A DNA stretch of 64,000 nt, taken from NCBI GenBank assembly GCA_015709615.1, contig CP054179.1, positions 1,612,001-1,676,000 of the forward strand, given 5' to 3'. This document shows positions 43,710-53,518 of the stretch, piece after piece. Each line of letters starts with the position of its first letter. The stretch's first letter is position 1. This DNA comes from Gammaproteobacteria bacterium (GTDB taxonomy: Bacteria; Pseudomonadota; Gammaproteobacteria; Burkholderiales; Nitrosomonadaceae). Below the pieces are notes generated by a model, which had not been told where the DNA came from, did no database searches, and worked only from the letters and a program-made list of their open reading frames with translations. Both the position numbers and the translations under genes were made by a program.

Positions 43710-44933
43710 ATGGCAACCGTAACCGCTCAGGCAGACAAGAAATTAAAGGAGTTCAATTATTCATGGGAAGGCAAGGACAAAACCGGCAAGCAACTGAAAG
43801 GCGAAATGCGCGCCGCCGGAACCGTGATTGTGACTTCCACATTACGCCGCCAGGGTATTAAAGTCACTAAAATCAAGAAAACCGAATCCGGCGGTAAGAT
43901 AACCGACAAGGATGTCACTTTATTTACCCGCCAGCTCGCAACCATGATGAAATCCGGCGTACCGCTATTGCAGGCCTTTGATATCGTGGCAAGAGGGCAC
44001 AGCAACCGCGCCTTGAGCAAATTACTCATGGACATCAAAACCGACGTGGAAACGGGCAGCAATTTAACGGATGCGTTCCGCAAATACCCACTGTATTTTG
44101 ACGCTCTGTACTGCAATCTCGTTGGCGCCGGAGAAGCGGCCGGTATTCTGGACGGCATTCTCGATCGCCTGGCCACATATAAAGAAAAAATTCAGGCGAT
44201 TAAGGGAAAAATCAAATCCGCGCTTTTTTACCCGATCTCGATTATTGTCGTTGCATTCATCATCACCGCGGTCATTATGATTTTTGTTATCCCCGCTTTC
44301 AAAGATTTATTTGAAGGATTCGGCGCCGAATTGCCAGCGCCGACATTGGTCGTAATGAAGCTCTCGGATTTCTTTGTCGCCTATTGGTGGGCGATTATCG
44401 GCGGTCTGGGCGGTGCAATTTATGCCTTTTTGTATGCCTGGAAACGCTCAATTCCCATGCAGCGCGTCATGGATCGTTTTGCACTCAAATTGCCGATCTT
44501 CGGTGAAGTTATCCGCAAAGCCACCATCGCCCGCTGGTCGCGCACACTCTCGACCATGTTCGCGGCCGGTGTTCCGCTGGTGGAATCATTGGATTCCGTT
44601 GCCGGTGCTGCGGGAAATTTTGTCTACTACGAAGCGACCAAGAGTATACAACTGGAAGTCAGCACCGGTAATAGCTTGACGTCTTCAATGGCAGGCACCA
44701 GTGTATTTCCGAACATGGTGATCCAAATGGTCGCGATCGGCGAAGAAGCCGGATCGCTCGATGCCATGCTCGGTAAAATCGCCGATTTCTATGAAGCGGA
44801 GGTAGACGATGCGGTAGCCGCGCTTTCGAGCCTGATGGAGCCCATTATCATGGTGGTATTGGGCACCCTCATTGGCGGCATGGTCGTTGCGATGTACTTG
44901 CCGATCTTCAAAATGGGTATGGTTGTCAGTTAA
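43710..44933 (+). CDS. pilC: Type IV pilus inner-membrane protein PilC
   Basis: PilC is the inner-membrane platform protein of type IV pili and works with the PilB and PilT ATPases. The 407 residues hold two GSPII_F domains (about 70-195 and 270-395), each followed by a hydrophobic helix, with the typical LTDAFRKYPLYFDALYCNL and MVAIGEEAGSLDAML motifs. GGAGT precedes the start. It is followed by pilD, coaE and zapD in one direction; pilB is not adjacent in the window. Confidence 0.95.
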   Translation: MATVTAQADKKLKEFNYSWEGKDKTGKQLKGEMRAAGTVIVTSTLRRQGIKVTKIKKTESGGKITDKDVTLFTRQLATMMKSGVPLLQAFDIVARGHSNRALSKLLMDIKTDVETGSNLTDAFRKYPLYFDALYCNLVGAGEAAGILDGILDRLATYKEKIQAIKGKIKSALFYPISIIVVAFIITAVIMIFVIPAFKDLFEGFGAELPAPTLVVMKLSDFFVAYWWAIIGGLGGAIYAFLYAWKRSIPMQRVMDRFALKLPIFGEVIRKATIARWSRTLSTMFAAGVPLVESLDSVAGAAGNFVYYEATKSIQLEVSTGNSLTSSMAGTSVFPNMVIQMVAIGEEAGSLDAMLGKIADFYEAEVDDAVAALSSLMEPIIMVVLGTLIGGMVVAMYLPIFKMGMVVS

Positions 44934-44953
44934 ACTCAATTTCCTCAAGAACC

Positions 44954-45814
44954 ATGTCATTCCTATCCTTATTGCAAGATTCACCGGTCTTCTTTGCATC
45001 CTGCGTGACTATACTCGGTTTGATGGTCGGCAGCTTTCTGAATGTTGTGATTTACCGCTTACCCGAAATGATGAAAAGGAGCTGGTTGCAGCAGTGCGCG
45101 GAGCTTCAAGGTGAAGCGGCCAAGGCGTCGCCGCCATTCAATCTTTTTACGCCGCGCTCAACATGCCCCCACTGCGGACACAAAATTACCGCATGGGAAA
45201 ATATTCCGGTTATCAGCTATCTCATGCTTCGAGGACGTTGCTCCGATTGCCGTGCGCGCATCTCCCCCCGCTATCCGATCATAGAAGCTTTAACAGCTCT
45301 GATGAGCGGTTTTGTTGCCTGGCATTACGGCTACGGCTTTGTGGCGCTTGCGGCATTGATTTTTGTTTGGGCGCTCATCGCCTTGGCGGTCATTGATCTG
45401 AATACGCAACTGTTGCCGGATGACATCACGCTGCCATTGCTCTGGATCGGCCTGCTGATCAATATCAATCAGGGTTTCACCGATATTCAATCGGCGGTCA
45501 TCGGTGCGATTGTAGGTTACCTTTCCTTGTGGTCAATTTACTGGTGTTTTAAACTCATAACCGGTAAGGAAGGCATGGGATACGGCGATTTTAAGTTGTT
45601 AGCCGCGATCGGTGCATGGCTGGGCTGGAGCATGCTCCCCGTCGTTATCCTGCTCTCATCATTAGTAGGCGCACTTGTCGGTATCGGTTTGATTCTCGCA
45701 GCCAAACTGCACAGAAATATTCCCATTCCATTTGGCCCTTACCTGGTCGGCGGCGCGCTTATCGCTCTCTTTTGGGGAGAGCAATTGATTCATACCTATC
45801 TTGGCTTATTGTAA
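44954..45814 (+). CDS. pilD: Prepilin peptidase PilD
   Basis: PilD cleaves the leader peptide of type IV prepilins and methylates the new N-terminus. The 286-residue membrane protein has a zinc-type cysteine set (CPHCGHKI and CSDCRARI) in the cytoplasmic loop. The catalytic Asp are in AVIDLNTQLLPDDITLP and GMGYGDFKLLAAIG. Eight hydrophobic helices are visible. It lies 20 bases after pilC and 3 bases before coaE. Confidence 0.96.
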   Translation: MSFLSLLQDSPVFFASCVTILGLMVGSFLNVVIYRLPEMMKRSWLQQCAELQGEAAKASPPFNLFTPRSTCPHCGHKITAWENIPVISYLMLRGRCSDCRARISPRYPIIEALTALMSGFVAWHYGYGFVALAALIFVWALIALAVIDLNTQLLPDDITLPLLWIGLLININQGFTDIQSAVIGAIVGYLSLWSIYWCFKLITGKEGMGYGDFKLLAAIGAWLGWSMLPVVILLSSLVGALVGIGLILAAKLHRNIPIPFGPYLVGGALIALFWGEQLIHTYLGLL

Positions 45815-45817
45815 TCA

Positions 45818-46438
45818 ATGACTTTTATTGTTGGCTTAACCGGCGGAATCGGCTGTGGAAAATCAAGCGCCAGCCAACTGTTCTCGGAATTAGGCATCGA
45901 CGTAGTCGATACCGATGTCATTGCCCGGCAATTAACCCAGCCGGGTGGTCAAGCGATCAGTTTAATCAAAAATTCATTCGGGAATGCATTCCTGACGGCA
46001 GACGGCGCTCTGGATAGAGAAAAAATGCGCAATCTGGTCTTCTCGGACAGCCGTGCGCGGCATCAACTGGAAAAGATTCTCCATCCGCTTATACTGCAAG
46101 AAACCATAGCGCAAATTGAACACAGCCGCTCTCCCTATGCCATCCTTGTGGTGCCATTATTACTTGAAACAAATGATTACAATCCTATTGTTCAGCGCAT
46201 TTTGGTCATTGATTGTGAAGAGCGGACACAAATTTCACGCACCATGGCACGCAGTCAATTATCGGAACAACAAGTGAAAGCGATCATGGCGCAGCAGATT
46301 TCGCGCAAAGACCGCTTACTGAAAGCCGATGATGTGATTTTGAATGACCGAGACATCGATTTTCTGAAAGTACAGGTCATTCAGCTACATCACCAGTATC
46401 TGATGCTTTCTAAAGACGGAGACAAGGCCGCAAACTAG
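45818..46438 (+). CDS. coaE: Dephospho-CoA kinase CoaE
   Basis: CoaE phosphorylates dephospho-CoA, the last step of coenzyme A synthesis. The P-loop is GLTGGIGCGKSSAS at the start, followed by DTDVIARQLTQPG and the VVPLLLET segment. At 206 residues the length is typical. The pilC-pilD-coaE-zapD order is well known in betaproteobacteria and gammaproteobacteria. Confidence 0.95.
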   Translation: MTFIVGLTGGIGCGKSSASQLFSELGIDVVDTDVIARQLTQPGGQAISLIKNSFGNAFLTADGALDREKMRNLVFSDSRARHQLEKILHPLILQETIAQIEHSRSPYAILVVPLLLETNDYNPIVQRILVIDCEERTQISRTMARSQLSEQQVKAIMAQQISRKDRLLKADDVILNDRDIDFLKVQVIQLHHQYLMLSKDGDKAAN

Positions 46439-46535
46439 CGGGAAGAAATTGTTTGGGAAAATTAATTTTTTTATGAAATAATCTAGGCGGCAAGATTCCA
46501 ATATCACTAATTTCTCTTGTGGATGCATAGCTACT

Positions 46536-47291
46536 GTGATTTGTTATGAACACCCGCTAAATGAGCGTATCCGTACCCTTCTCCGGCTTGAAGATCTGTT
46601 TAATAAGATTGATTTCTTTTCTACAAAAGATACCGCTACCGAACATCATGCTTCCCTCATTGCACTTTTTGAGGTTCTTGAAATAACCGGTCGCGCGGAT
46701 ATTAAATCGGATTTATTGCAAGAGCTGGAGCGGCAAAAGCAAATACTGGAAATGTTGCGGAAGAATCCGGATGTATCGGAAACAGTGCTGGATAGCGTGC
46801 TCAATGACATAAAGATCACCTTCCGGGAGATGCTCGATTTTCCTGGAAAAGTGGGGGAGCATTTGCGTGAAAACGAATGGCTAATGGCCATCAAACAACG
46901 CATTGCGATACCGGGTGGCTGCTGTGTATTTGATTTGCCATCCTATCACTACTGGTTGAATTTGGATCCTGAGCATCGCCACAGAGACTTCGACGAATGG
47001 CTGACACCATTTCAACCCATCCGCAATGCTTTTGGAATTGTGCTGTACTTATTGAGAAAAAGCGGCAGAACCCAGCAGGTCGTCGCGAATCAAGGCATCT
47101 TCCAGCAAACGGGATCGGAGTATACCGCCCATATGTTAAGACTTAACTTGAGTGATCAATTGCCTTGTATTCCGGAGATCAGCGCCAACAAATACGCGCT
47201 CAATATCCGTTTTATCCCGATGCACACCAATCAGAAAAATAAAGTTTATGAAGGTGACGTCAAATTTGAACTCACTTTTTGCAATTTATAG
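46536..47291 (+). CDS. zapD: Cell division protein ZapD
   Basis: ZapD crosslinks FtsZ filaments at the division ring. The 251-residue protein matches the family: YEHPLNERIRTLLRLEDLF at the start, then WLNLDPEHRHRDFDEWL and the C-terminal RFIPMH. The start is a GTG at 46536, which gives the family N-terminus exactly. There is no strong ribosome site before it. It follows coaE by 97 bases. The usual next gene yacG is not found. Confidence 0.92.
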   Translation: MICYEHPLNERIRTLLRLEDLFNKIDFFSTKDTATEHHASLIALFEVLEITGRADIKSDLLQELERQKQILEMLRKNPDVSETVLDSVLNDIKITFREMLDFPGKVGEHLRENEWLMAIKQRIAIPGGCCVFDLPSYHYWLNLDPEHRHRDFDEWLTPFQPIRNAFGIVLYLLRKSGRTQQVVANQGIFQQTGSEYTAHMLRLNLSDQLPCIPEISANKYALNIRFIPMHTNQKNKVYEGDVKFELTFCNL

Positions 47292-47554
47292 CATGACGAG
47301 AAGATGTCATTTTTTTGCAGCGTTCTTTCAATAGGAAAATGACAAAATTCTCATGGTTACGATCGATAACCTTGTCGAATCCGGGTACACGGAATTCTGA
47401 CTGTTCGTCAAAAAATCGCAATACACTTGCACTTATCGGTGCAGCTACCGTTGAAAAGCTGCACCGCCATACCAGCCCCGCATTTACTATTGAAATTGAA
47501 AGACTTCGCTTGGCAGACTGCGCAAATTAACAGTCATAGTCAGTATATGCGAGA

Positions 47555-50128
47555 TTATCCTAATGCGATACGGCTATTAATCTGCCCCAGCGATTGCTCA
47601 ACCTGATCAACCAAAATAAGACATAATTCACCGTCCTGCAAATTGGATAACGCTGCATCAATCGCAATAGATTCGCCGACTATTTCACTAATTTTTTGCG
47701 TGCGCTTGGCATTACCCAAACCTTCCCGCAATAAAGTCAATACTTCTCCATCGGCGCGGCCACGCTGGCATTGATCCTGATACAGCACCACTTCGTCAAA
47801 CGCATCACCCAGGATTCTGGTCTGCTGACGAATATCCTCATCACGCCGGTCGCCTGCCGCACTAATAACCACGGAGCGTTTTTTCGATGGAATATTATCA
47901 ATAGCGCTAACCAGTGCCTGAATGGCATCTGGATTATGCCCGTAATCGGCAATCAGGGTAGCGTTGCGATAATTGAAAAGATTGAAGCGGCCTGGTGCCG
48001 TTTGTGTATCGCTGACAAAACCTGACACACCCGCATGAATCGCCTTCCATTCCAAACCAAGCGCCCAGCCGGCGCCAATGGCAGCCATCACATTTTCTAT
48101 TTGAAAGTTGATACTGCCGTTCTTGGTCAAGGGGATTTCGTTCAATGGTATGCGGTATTCGCCGCTTTCACCAGCAGCGACGATACAACCGTATTCCACA
48201 AAAATGACACGTTTATGCTGTGCGCGGTGCATCGCCAGCACCGGATGATGCTTGTCATGGGCAAAGAATATGACCGAACCGGGGCAATGATCAGCCATGC
48301 TGGCCACGAGCGGATCAGCCGCATTAAGCACTGCAAAACCGGTGCCCGGTGTCACATTTTGCACAATAACCCGCTTGACCACAGCTAACTCTTCCGCCGT
48401 ATTGATATAGGCCATACCGAGATGATCGCCCATGCCAATATTAGTAACGACAGCAACATGGCAGCGATCAAACCCCAAACCTTCACGCAACAGACCGCCA
48501 CGCGCCGTCTCTAAAACGGCCGCATCGACATCCGGATGGAAAAGGATGTTCCTTGCGCTCTTCGGGCCACTGCAATCGCCGGTATCAATGCACTGCCCGT
48601 CGACATAAACGCCATCGGTGCAAGCAACACCAACACGTTTGTGATCTTTTTGCAAAATGTTGGCAATCACACGAGTTGTCGTTGTTTTACCATTGGTGCC
48701 GGTAACCGCTATCACGGGAATACGCGCATCTTCTCCTTGGGGAAACATGTAATCGATAATGGCTTCCCCCACAGCGCGCCCTTTACCATACGAAGGTTGC
48801 AAATGCATACGCAAACCGGGCGCCGCATTAACTTCAATAATGCCCCCCCCCTGATCTTCCAGGGAGTTCATAACATTATCGCAGACCACATCGATACCGC
48901 AGATATCCAGCCCCACAACTTTTGCAGCCGCAATCGCACGCGCCGCCAGCTCGGGATGCACATCATCGGTCACGTCTGTTGCTGTGCCTCCCGTTGATAA
49001 ATTGGCATTTTTACGCAATACAACGCGCATACCTTTCACGGGAACCGACTCGGCTGTCAATCCTTGCGCCGCTAAGTACGCTAAAGAAATTTCATCCAGA
49101 TGAATCTTTGTCAACGAAGAAACATGCCCCTCGCCACGCATCGGGTCACGATTGATTTGCTCCACCAGTTCAAAAATACTATGCACACCGTCACCAATAA
49201 CTTGCGGAGGGTCGCGCCGTGCCGCGGCAACCAGCTTATTGCCAACGACCAGCAAGCGATAATCATGCCCGGGAATATAACGTTCCACTAAAACGTTATC
49301 GCTGATCTCAGCTGCGATCATAAAAGCCGCTTTTACCTGTTCGGCAGTAATCAGATTGACAGTCACCCCTTTACCTTGATTACTGTCTTGCGGTTTTATC
49401 ACGACCGGAACGCCAATTTCGCAGGCTGCCGCCCATGCATCATCGGCGTTCGTTACTTCCCGGCCTTGAGGCACCGGTATACCCGCTGCATGCAGCAAGG
49501 TTTTCGTTAATTCTTTGTCTTGCACGATCGATTCGGCAACAGCGCTGGTCCGATCGCTCTCAGATGCTCGAATACGCCGCTGTTTACTGCCCCAGCCGAA
49601 TTGCACCAGACTACCTTCCGTCAAGCGACGAAACGGAATACCACGCACTATCGCCGCCTGAACGATAGACCCTGTACTCGGCCCCAAGCGGATATCTTCA
49701 TTAAGCTCACGCAAGCGGCGCAAAGCGTCTGTTAAATCAAAAGCAGTATCCTCGATAGCCGAGATACACAAAACCTGCGCCAGCTCGAAAGCCAGTCGAC
49801 CTACTTTCTCTTCGCTGTAGCCGACGACGACCCGATAGGTATCCGCTTCTGGAGTTCGTACCGTACGGCTGAATGTCACCGGGCAACCGGCTTGCACTTG
49901 CAGACCTAATGTGGCGAATTCAAGCACATGGGCTAGCGTAACCGCTTCATGATGACCAGCGGTTTGAAGCAAGGAAATTTCAGGAAAACGCTCACGTAGC
50001 CGTGCTTCAAAACCGGAAATGGTATCGATGTCGTTTTCAGGTCCGCTACAAAAGACGGTAGCTTCAATAGAGGTGTGCTGACTCCATAAATTAGGCCCGC
50101 GCAAAGCGCGCATACGTAACACTTTCAT
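47555..50128 (-). CDS. cphA: Cyanophycin synthetase CphA
   Basis: CphA makes cyanophycin, the storage polymer of Asp backbone with Arg side chains, without a ribosome. The 857-residue protein has an N-terminal domain (1-160), an ATP-grasp domain (about 220-470, with IKPQDSNQGKGVTVNL and EVNAAPGLRMHL), and a Mur-ligase-like domain with P-loop GTNGKTTTTRV and the complete C-terminal lobe (DYGHNPDAIQAL). It is the downstream member of a gene pair and overlaps the paralogue by 4 bases. No cyanophycinase gene is present in the window. Confidence 0.95.
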   Translation of the reverse strand: MKVLRMRALRGPNLWSQHTSIEATVFCSGPENDIDTISGFEARLRERFPEISLLQTAGHHEAVTLAHVLEFATLGLQVQAGCPVTFSRTVRTPEADTYRVVVGYSEEKVGRLAFELAQVLCISAIEDTAFDLTDALRRLRELNEDIRLGPSTGSIVQAAIVRGIPFRRLTEGSLVQFGWGSKQRRIRASESDRTSAVAESIVQDKELTKTLLHAAGIPVPQGREVTNADDAWAAACEIGVPVVIKPQDSNQGKGVTVNLITAEQVKAAFMIAAEISDNVLVERYIPGHDYRLLVVGNKLVAAARRDPPQVIGDGVHSIFELVEQINRDPMRGEGHVSSLTKIHLDEISLAYLAAQGLTAESVPVKGMRVVLRKNANLSTGGTATDVTDDVHPELAARAIAAAKVVGLDICGIDVVCDNVMNSLEDQGGGIIEVNAAPGLRMHLQPSYGKGRAVGEAIIDYMFPQGEDARIPVIAVTGTNGKTTTTRVIANILQKDHKRVGVACTDGVYVDGQCIDTGDCSGPKSARNILFHPDVDAAVLETARGGLLREGLGFDRCHVAVVTNIGMGDHLGMAYINTAEELAVVKRVIVQNVTPGTGFAVLNAADPLVASMADHCPGSVIFFAHDKHHPVLAMHRAQHKRVIFVEYGCIVAAGESGEYRIPLNEIPLTKNGSINFQIENVMAAIGAGWALGLEWKAIHAGVSGFVSDTQTAPGRFNLFNYRNATLIADYGHNPDAIQALVSAIDNIPSKKRSVVISAAGDRRDEDIRQQTRILGDAFDEVVLYQDQCQRGRADGEVLTLLREGLGNAKRTQKISEIVGESIAIDAALSNLQDGELCLILVDQVEQSLGQINSRIALG

Positions 50129-52455
50129 AACTTAATCCCTTGAGTTTGTAATCCGGTAGAAAGATTCTGATTTTCAGGTTTGTATTTGTCTTGACTAAAA
50201 CCAAATGTTTCAATTCCAACACGTATAACTTCAGGCTCAATACCTAACGCCCACGCAGCGGCCACTGCCGCCAAAATATTTTCTATCGCTTGAGTGCTTT
50301 TCACCCCGCTTTCCGCGGAGATTTCGCGTAAATTGAGCAGTAACAATTCATTCGTACCGGAAGCAAGCACAATTTTGTCATTCCGGATGATGACAGCGCG
50401 CTTTCCTTGGGTAGGACCGGTTCCATTGGCCCGATGTTGGGTGATTACGGGTAAATTCGCTTCACTGCTGAAGAAGATGACTTCGCCGTGGCACAATTCG
50501 GCCATTTCTACCAGCATGTCATCTTTTGCATTGAGCACCGCAGCACCGATCGGCAGCTTCACATCTTTTTCCACATCGTCAATCGCTGCGGCCGTCGGTG
50601 TCACAATATCGACTTGCGTTCGCAACACGGTATACACTTGCTTGCGGGTTTCAATGCCATGCCGCCCAAAATGACAAGCAGGATCAACATTTGTAATTAC
50701 CCCAACCTGGCAGCTGTCATAAGCTAGTCCTTCATTCATCAGCGTATCGAAACCGTTTTCGAAGACAGCGGCTTCAACGGTCGGATTCAACAATGTGCGA
50801 TTGGCCGCCGCCCAATTAGCGCTATTGTTCTTATCGATTTGCCGGTAATCCAGATAAAGCCCGTTGCTACAGGCCAAACCAGTCTGTTTTCCAGAAAGAA
50901 CCAGCAATCTGGCAACCAGGTAAGCCACCGGGGTTTTGCCATAGCTTCCGGAAATGCCGACGATAGGAATGCGACCATTCTCCTGATTCGGAAACAAGTG
51001 ATCTACGATTGCTTTTCCAACAGGGCGTGGCGTGCCGACTGCCGGCTTGATATGCATCAACAAACTTGGACCCGCATTCACTTCAACAATAGCGCCATCT
51101 TGCTCATTCAGCGGACGTGAAATATCACTGGTGACCAGATCAATCCCGGCAATGTCCAACCCGACAACACGCGCCGCAAGCGACGCAATAGACGCGGTAC
51201 TCGGATGAACTTGGTCCGTCACATCGAAAGCATGATTTCCATTGCGCTGAATCAAAACTTTGATGCCGGCCGGTACGATTGAATCACGTTGATAACCTTG
51301 GCGAGCGATTTCGATTTGCGCTGCGCTATCCAAACGGATCAAATTCAGCGGATGATCTTCTGTCAATCCGCGCCGCGGGTCAGAATTGATTTGCGATTCG
51401 ATCAGATCAGCGATAGTTGAAACGCCATCGCCCACAACGGATACCGAATCGCCGCGCGTGGCGGCAACAAGACGATCGCCCACAATCAACAAGCGATGTT
51501 CAGTACCCGGAACATAACGCTCAACCAATACCTCACTGCCCTCTTTTAACGCTACGTGAAAGGCCGATTCGATTTCTTCGCGCTGACTCAACTCAATGAA
51601 AACGCCGCGTCCATGATTGCCATCGCACGGTTTTACAACAACCGGCACGCCGATTTCATTCGCCGCTTCCCAAGCGGCTTCAGCGCTCTCGACCACACGC
51701 CCTTCCGGAACCGGAACACCGCAAGATTGCAGCAATGATTTCGTTAAATCCTTATCGCGGGAAATACTCTCGGCTACAGCCGGGGTGCGATCGGTTTCTG
51801 CGGTCCATATGTGGCGGCAGCGTGCGCCATACCCCAGTTGCACAAGATTTCCTTTTGCAATCAAACGAATGGCCGGAATATTACGAGCAACAGCCGCGTC
51901 CACAATGCAAGCTGTAGAAGGTCCAAGCCACAGCGAATCGACGAGATCACGGATACGCTCAATAGCGCCATCAACATCGTAATACGGCTTACGCACTTGC
52001 TGAAAATTCATTGCAGCCAAGACCAGCTCGCGCGCCGAATACAAAGCCGCTTTGGTAATTTCCGCATGCCATGCGCTTAATGCAACTTTATAAACACCGC
52101 GCACCGATGTTTCGCGCGCCCGGCCAAAACCGCCGCGCATGCCCGCCAGATTTTGAAGCTCCAGCGTGACATGCTCAAGAATATGGCACGGCCAAGTACC
52201 GTCCTTGACACGGCGTAAAAAACCACCGCGTTCTTCATAGCTACAACGGTGCTCTATCAGGGACGGCAGCCATTCCGATAACCGTTCATAAAAACCCGGA
52301 ATCTTATCGGATGGAAAGTCTTCCAGCTCACCGATATCGACGGTTGCTTCCAAAGCAGGGTAATAAGTCCACATATTGGGACCATTCAGGTGCTTGATTT
52401 CAAGAAATTTAATATCTTTAGAACTATTGCAGCCTAAATTTAAGGAGTCAGACAT
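50125..52455 (-). CDS. Truncated-type cyanophycin synthetase paralogue (CphA2/CphA'-like)
   Basis: The 776-residue protein has the N-terminal and ATP-grasp domains in full (VKPCDGNHGRGVFIELS, VNAGPSLLMHIKP). Its Mur-type P-loop reads GISGSYGKTPVAYLV, and the chain stops near the end of the central Mur domain, at ALGIEPEVIRVGIETFGF. The C-terminal lobe found in CphA is missing. In known cyanobacterial CphA2 a similar loss makes the enzyme polymerise beta-aspartyl-arginine dipeptides. That role here is inferred. It overlaps the following cphA by ATGA, so a paired function is likely. Confidence 0.85.
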   Translation of the reverse strand: MSDSLNLGCNSSKDIKFLEIKHLNGPNMWTYYPALEATVDIGELEDFPSDKIPGFYERLSEWLPSLIEHRCSYEERGGFLRRVKDGTWPCHILEHVTLELQNLAGMRGGFGRARETSVRGVYKVALSAWHAEITKAALYSARELVLAAMNFQQVRKPYYDVDGAIERIRDLVDSLWLGPSTACIVDAAVARNIPAIRLIAKGNLVQLGYGARCRHIWTAETDRTPAVAESISRDKDLTKSLLQSCGVPVPEGRVVESAEAAWEAANEIGVPVVVKPCDGNHGRGVFIELSQREEIESAFHVALKEGSEVLVERYVPGTEHRLLIVGDRLVAATRGDSVSVVGDGVSTIADLIESQINSDPRRGLTEDHPLNLIRLDSAAQIEIARQGYQRDSIVPAGIKVLIQRNGNHAFDVTDQVHPSTASIASLAARVVGLDIAGIDLVTSDISRPLNEQDGAIVEVNAGPSLLMHIKPAVGTPRPVGKAIVDHLFPNQENGRIPIVGISGSYGKTPVAYLVARLLVLSGKQTGLACSNGLYLDYRQIDKNNSANWAAANRTLLNPTVEAAVFENGFDTLMNEGLAYDSCQVGVITNVDPACHFGRHGIETRKQVYTVLRTQVDIVTPTAAAIDDVEKDVKLPIGAAVLNAKDDMLVEMAELCHGEVIFFSSEANLPVITQHRANGTGPTQGKRAVIIRNDKIVLASGTNELLLLNLREISAESGVKSTQAIENILAAVAAAWALGIEPEVIRVGIETFGFSQDKYKPENQNLSTGLQTQGIKL

Positions 52456-52460
52456 AGCAT

Positions 52461-52647
52461 TTGAATCAGAACGAAGAGATGCTATTAACGCTACTCCAAT
52501 TAAATAGGTTTACAAAAAACAAAACAATTTTCAGTCACATCATTCGGTCATTCCTGAAAAAATCTCCGCGAATTTCACATTATCCATTTAATATCATAAA
52601 TATATTGCAGTGTTCAGATTTTTCGAAATCTAATATCGAGCATAAAA
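52461..52647 (+). pseudogene. Possible 5' fragment of the IS-broken TRAP-like gene
   Basis: An open frame (MNQNEEMLLTLLQLNRF..., ending ...SNIEHK) runs up to the left end of the IS481 element. If the element is removed, it continues in the same frame into the downstream TRAP-like fragment. The frame agreement has a one-in-three chance of being accidental, and the start is only 5 bases from the divergent cyanophycin gene start, so the evidence is weak. Composition is AT-rich, like the downstream fragment. Confidence 0.3.
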
Positions 52648-52658
52648 TGTAAGAAATC

Positions 52659-53471
52659 TCAGGGTTGTTTACAGAGAGGTTGATTGAAATAAGCGTTGAG
52701 TATTTCATAAGGGGTTGCGTTATACAAACTCTTATGGGGTTTGACGGTGTTGTAGAAGTTAATGAAACGGACAAGTTGAATACGTCGGTCAGCAGTGTCT
52801 TTAAAACAGAATTTGTTGTGCCACATGTCCATGAGCGTGCGGATCACGCGCTCAGCTTTCCCGTTGGTTTGAGGACGATTGACACGAGTAAACTTCTGAC
52901 CGATACCGTGTTGCCTGCAAGCTTTGACAAAAGCATGATCGTCAGTTCCTTTAAATTCCGTGCCGTTATCGGAATAAGTGCAATCGATTTGATAAGGACA
53001 TTGGGCAACAGTAGCGATGAGAAAGCAAGCGGCGCTGTATTGAGTTTTATCGGGGAAGATATCGGCATATAATTCCCTGGAGAAATCATCGATGGCCACA
53101 AACAGGTACTCGCGAGGTTCATTGGCAGACTGTCCTTTCAATAATGGAAGCCGCTTGGTATCGAGGTGAACGAGCTCGCCCGGATAAGATTTGTTATAGC
53201 GCTTCGCTTCACGCTTGAGACGTTCCTGGATGGTTTGCTCTACTTTAGCCAAACGTTTGAGGCCATACTGCAGTGTCTTGAAGCGCTGATTGGTACTGCT
53301 ACGCGGAGTAAATTCCTGGAGTCTGGCTCGTTTCAGTACGTCATAAATCGTTGGCCGGCTGACGTGAAAGTATTCTGCCAGCTGAACTACCTTCCACAGC
53401 CGGGTTTGATACAGCCGCCAGATTTCCTGACGATCCAATAATGTTAAACGAGTGCGTTTGTGTATGTTCAT
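52659..53471 (-). CDS. IS481-family transposase
   Basis: The 270-residue protein has an N-terminal HTH (FHVSRPTIYDVLKRA) and a DDE integrase core: HLDTKRLPLL (first Asp), DNGTEFKG (second Asp) and NGKAERVIRTL (Glu). It looks complete and could be active. The start is ATG, with an AGGAGA ribosome site inside a 10-bp hairpin just before it. The stop lies within the left inverted repeat of the element. Confidence 0.92.
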   Translation of the reverse strand: MNIHKRTRLTLLDRQEIWRLYQTRLWKVVQLAEYFHVSRPTIYDVLKRARLQEFTPRSSTNQRFKTLQYGLKRLAKVEQTIQERLKREAKRYNKSYPGELVHLDTKRLPLLKGQSANEPREYLFVAIDDFSRELYADIFPDKTQYSAACFLIATVAQCPYQIDCTYSDNGTEFKGTDDHAFVKACRQHGIGQKFTRVNRPQTNGKAERVIRTLMDMWHNKFCFKDTADRRIQLVRFINFYNTVKPHKSLYNATPYEILNAYFNQPLCKQP

Positions 53472-53472
53472 C

Positions 53473-53496
53473 TACAGTATTCTCCTGAATACTGTA
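53473..53496 (-). promoter_or_regulatory. Hairpin holding the transposase ribosome-binding site
   Basis: A perfect 10-bp inverted repeat (TACAGTATTC / GAATACTGTA) with a 4-base loop ends 1 base before the transposase start codon. On the message strand the loop is AGGA, so the Shine-Dalgarno sequence is displayed in the loop. The distal arm overlaps the terminal inverted repeat. Confidence 0.6.
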
Positions 53497-53518
53497 AACA
53501 ACGCTAGAAATTCTTACA

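Larger units (their letters stand above)
52648..53518 (-). mobile_element. IS481-family insertion sequence
   Basis: The 871-bp element has 27-bp terminal inverted repeats with four mismatches. The left begins TGTAAGAAATCTCAGGG and the right, inverted, begins TGTAAGAATTTCTAGCG; both end in TTGTTTACAG. It contains one transposase gene. I see no target duplication at its ends. It lies between the cyanophycin genes and the TRAP-like gene. Confidence 0.9.

Noticed and set aside
47315..47530. 71-codon frame after zapD where yacG is often found
   Set aside because: It lacks the CxxC zinc motifs of YacG and has no other protein-like pattern, so I treat it as chance.
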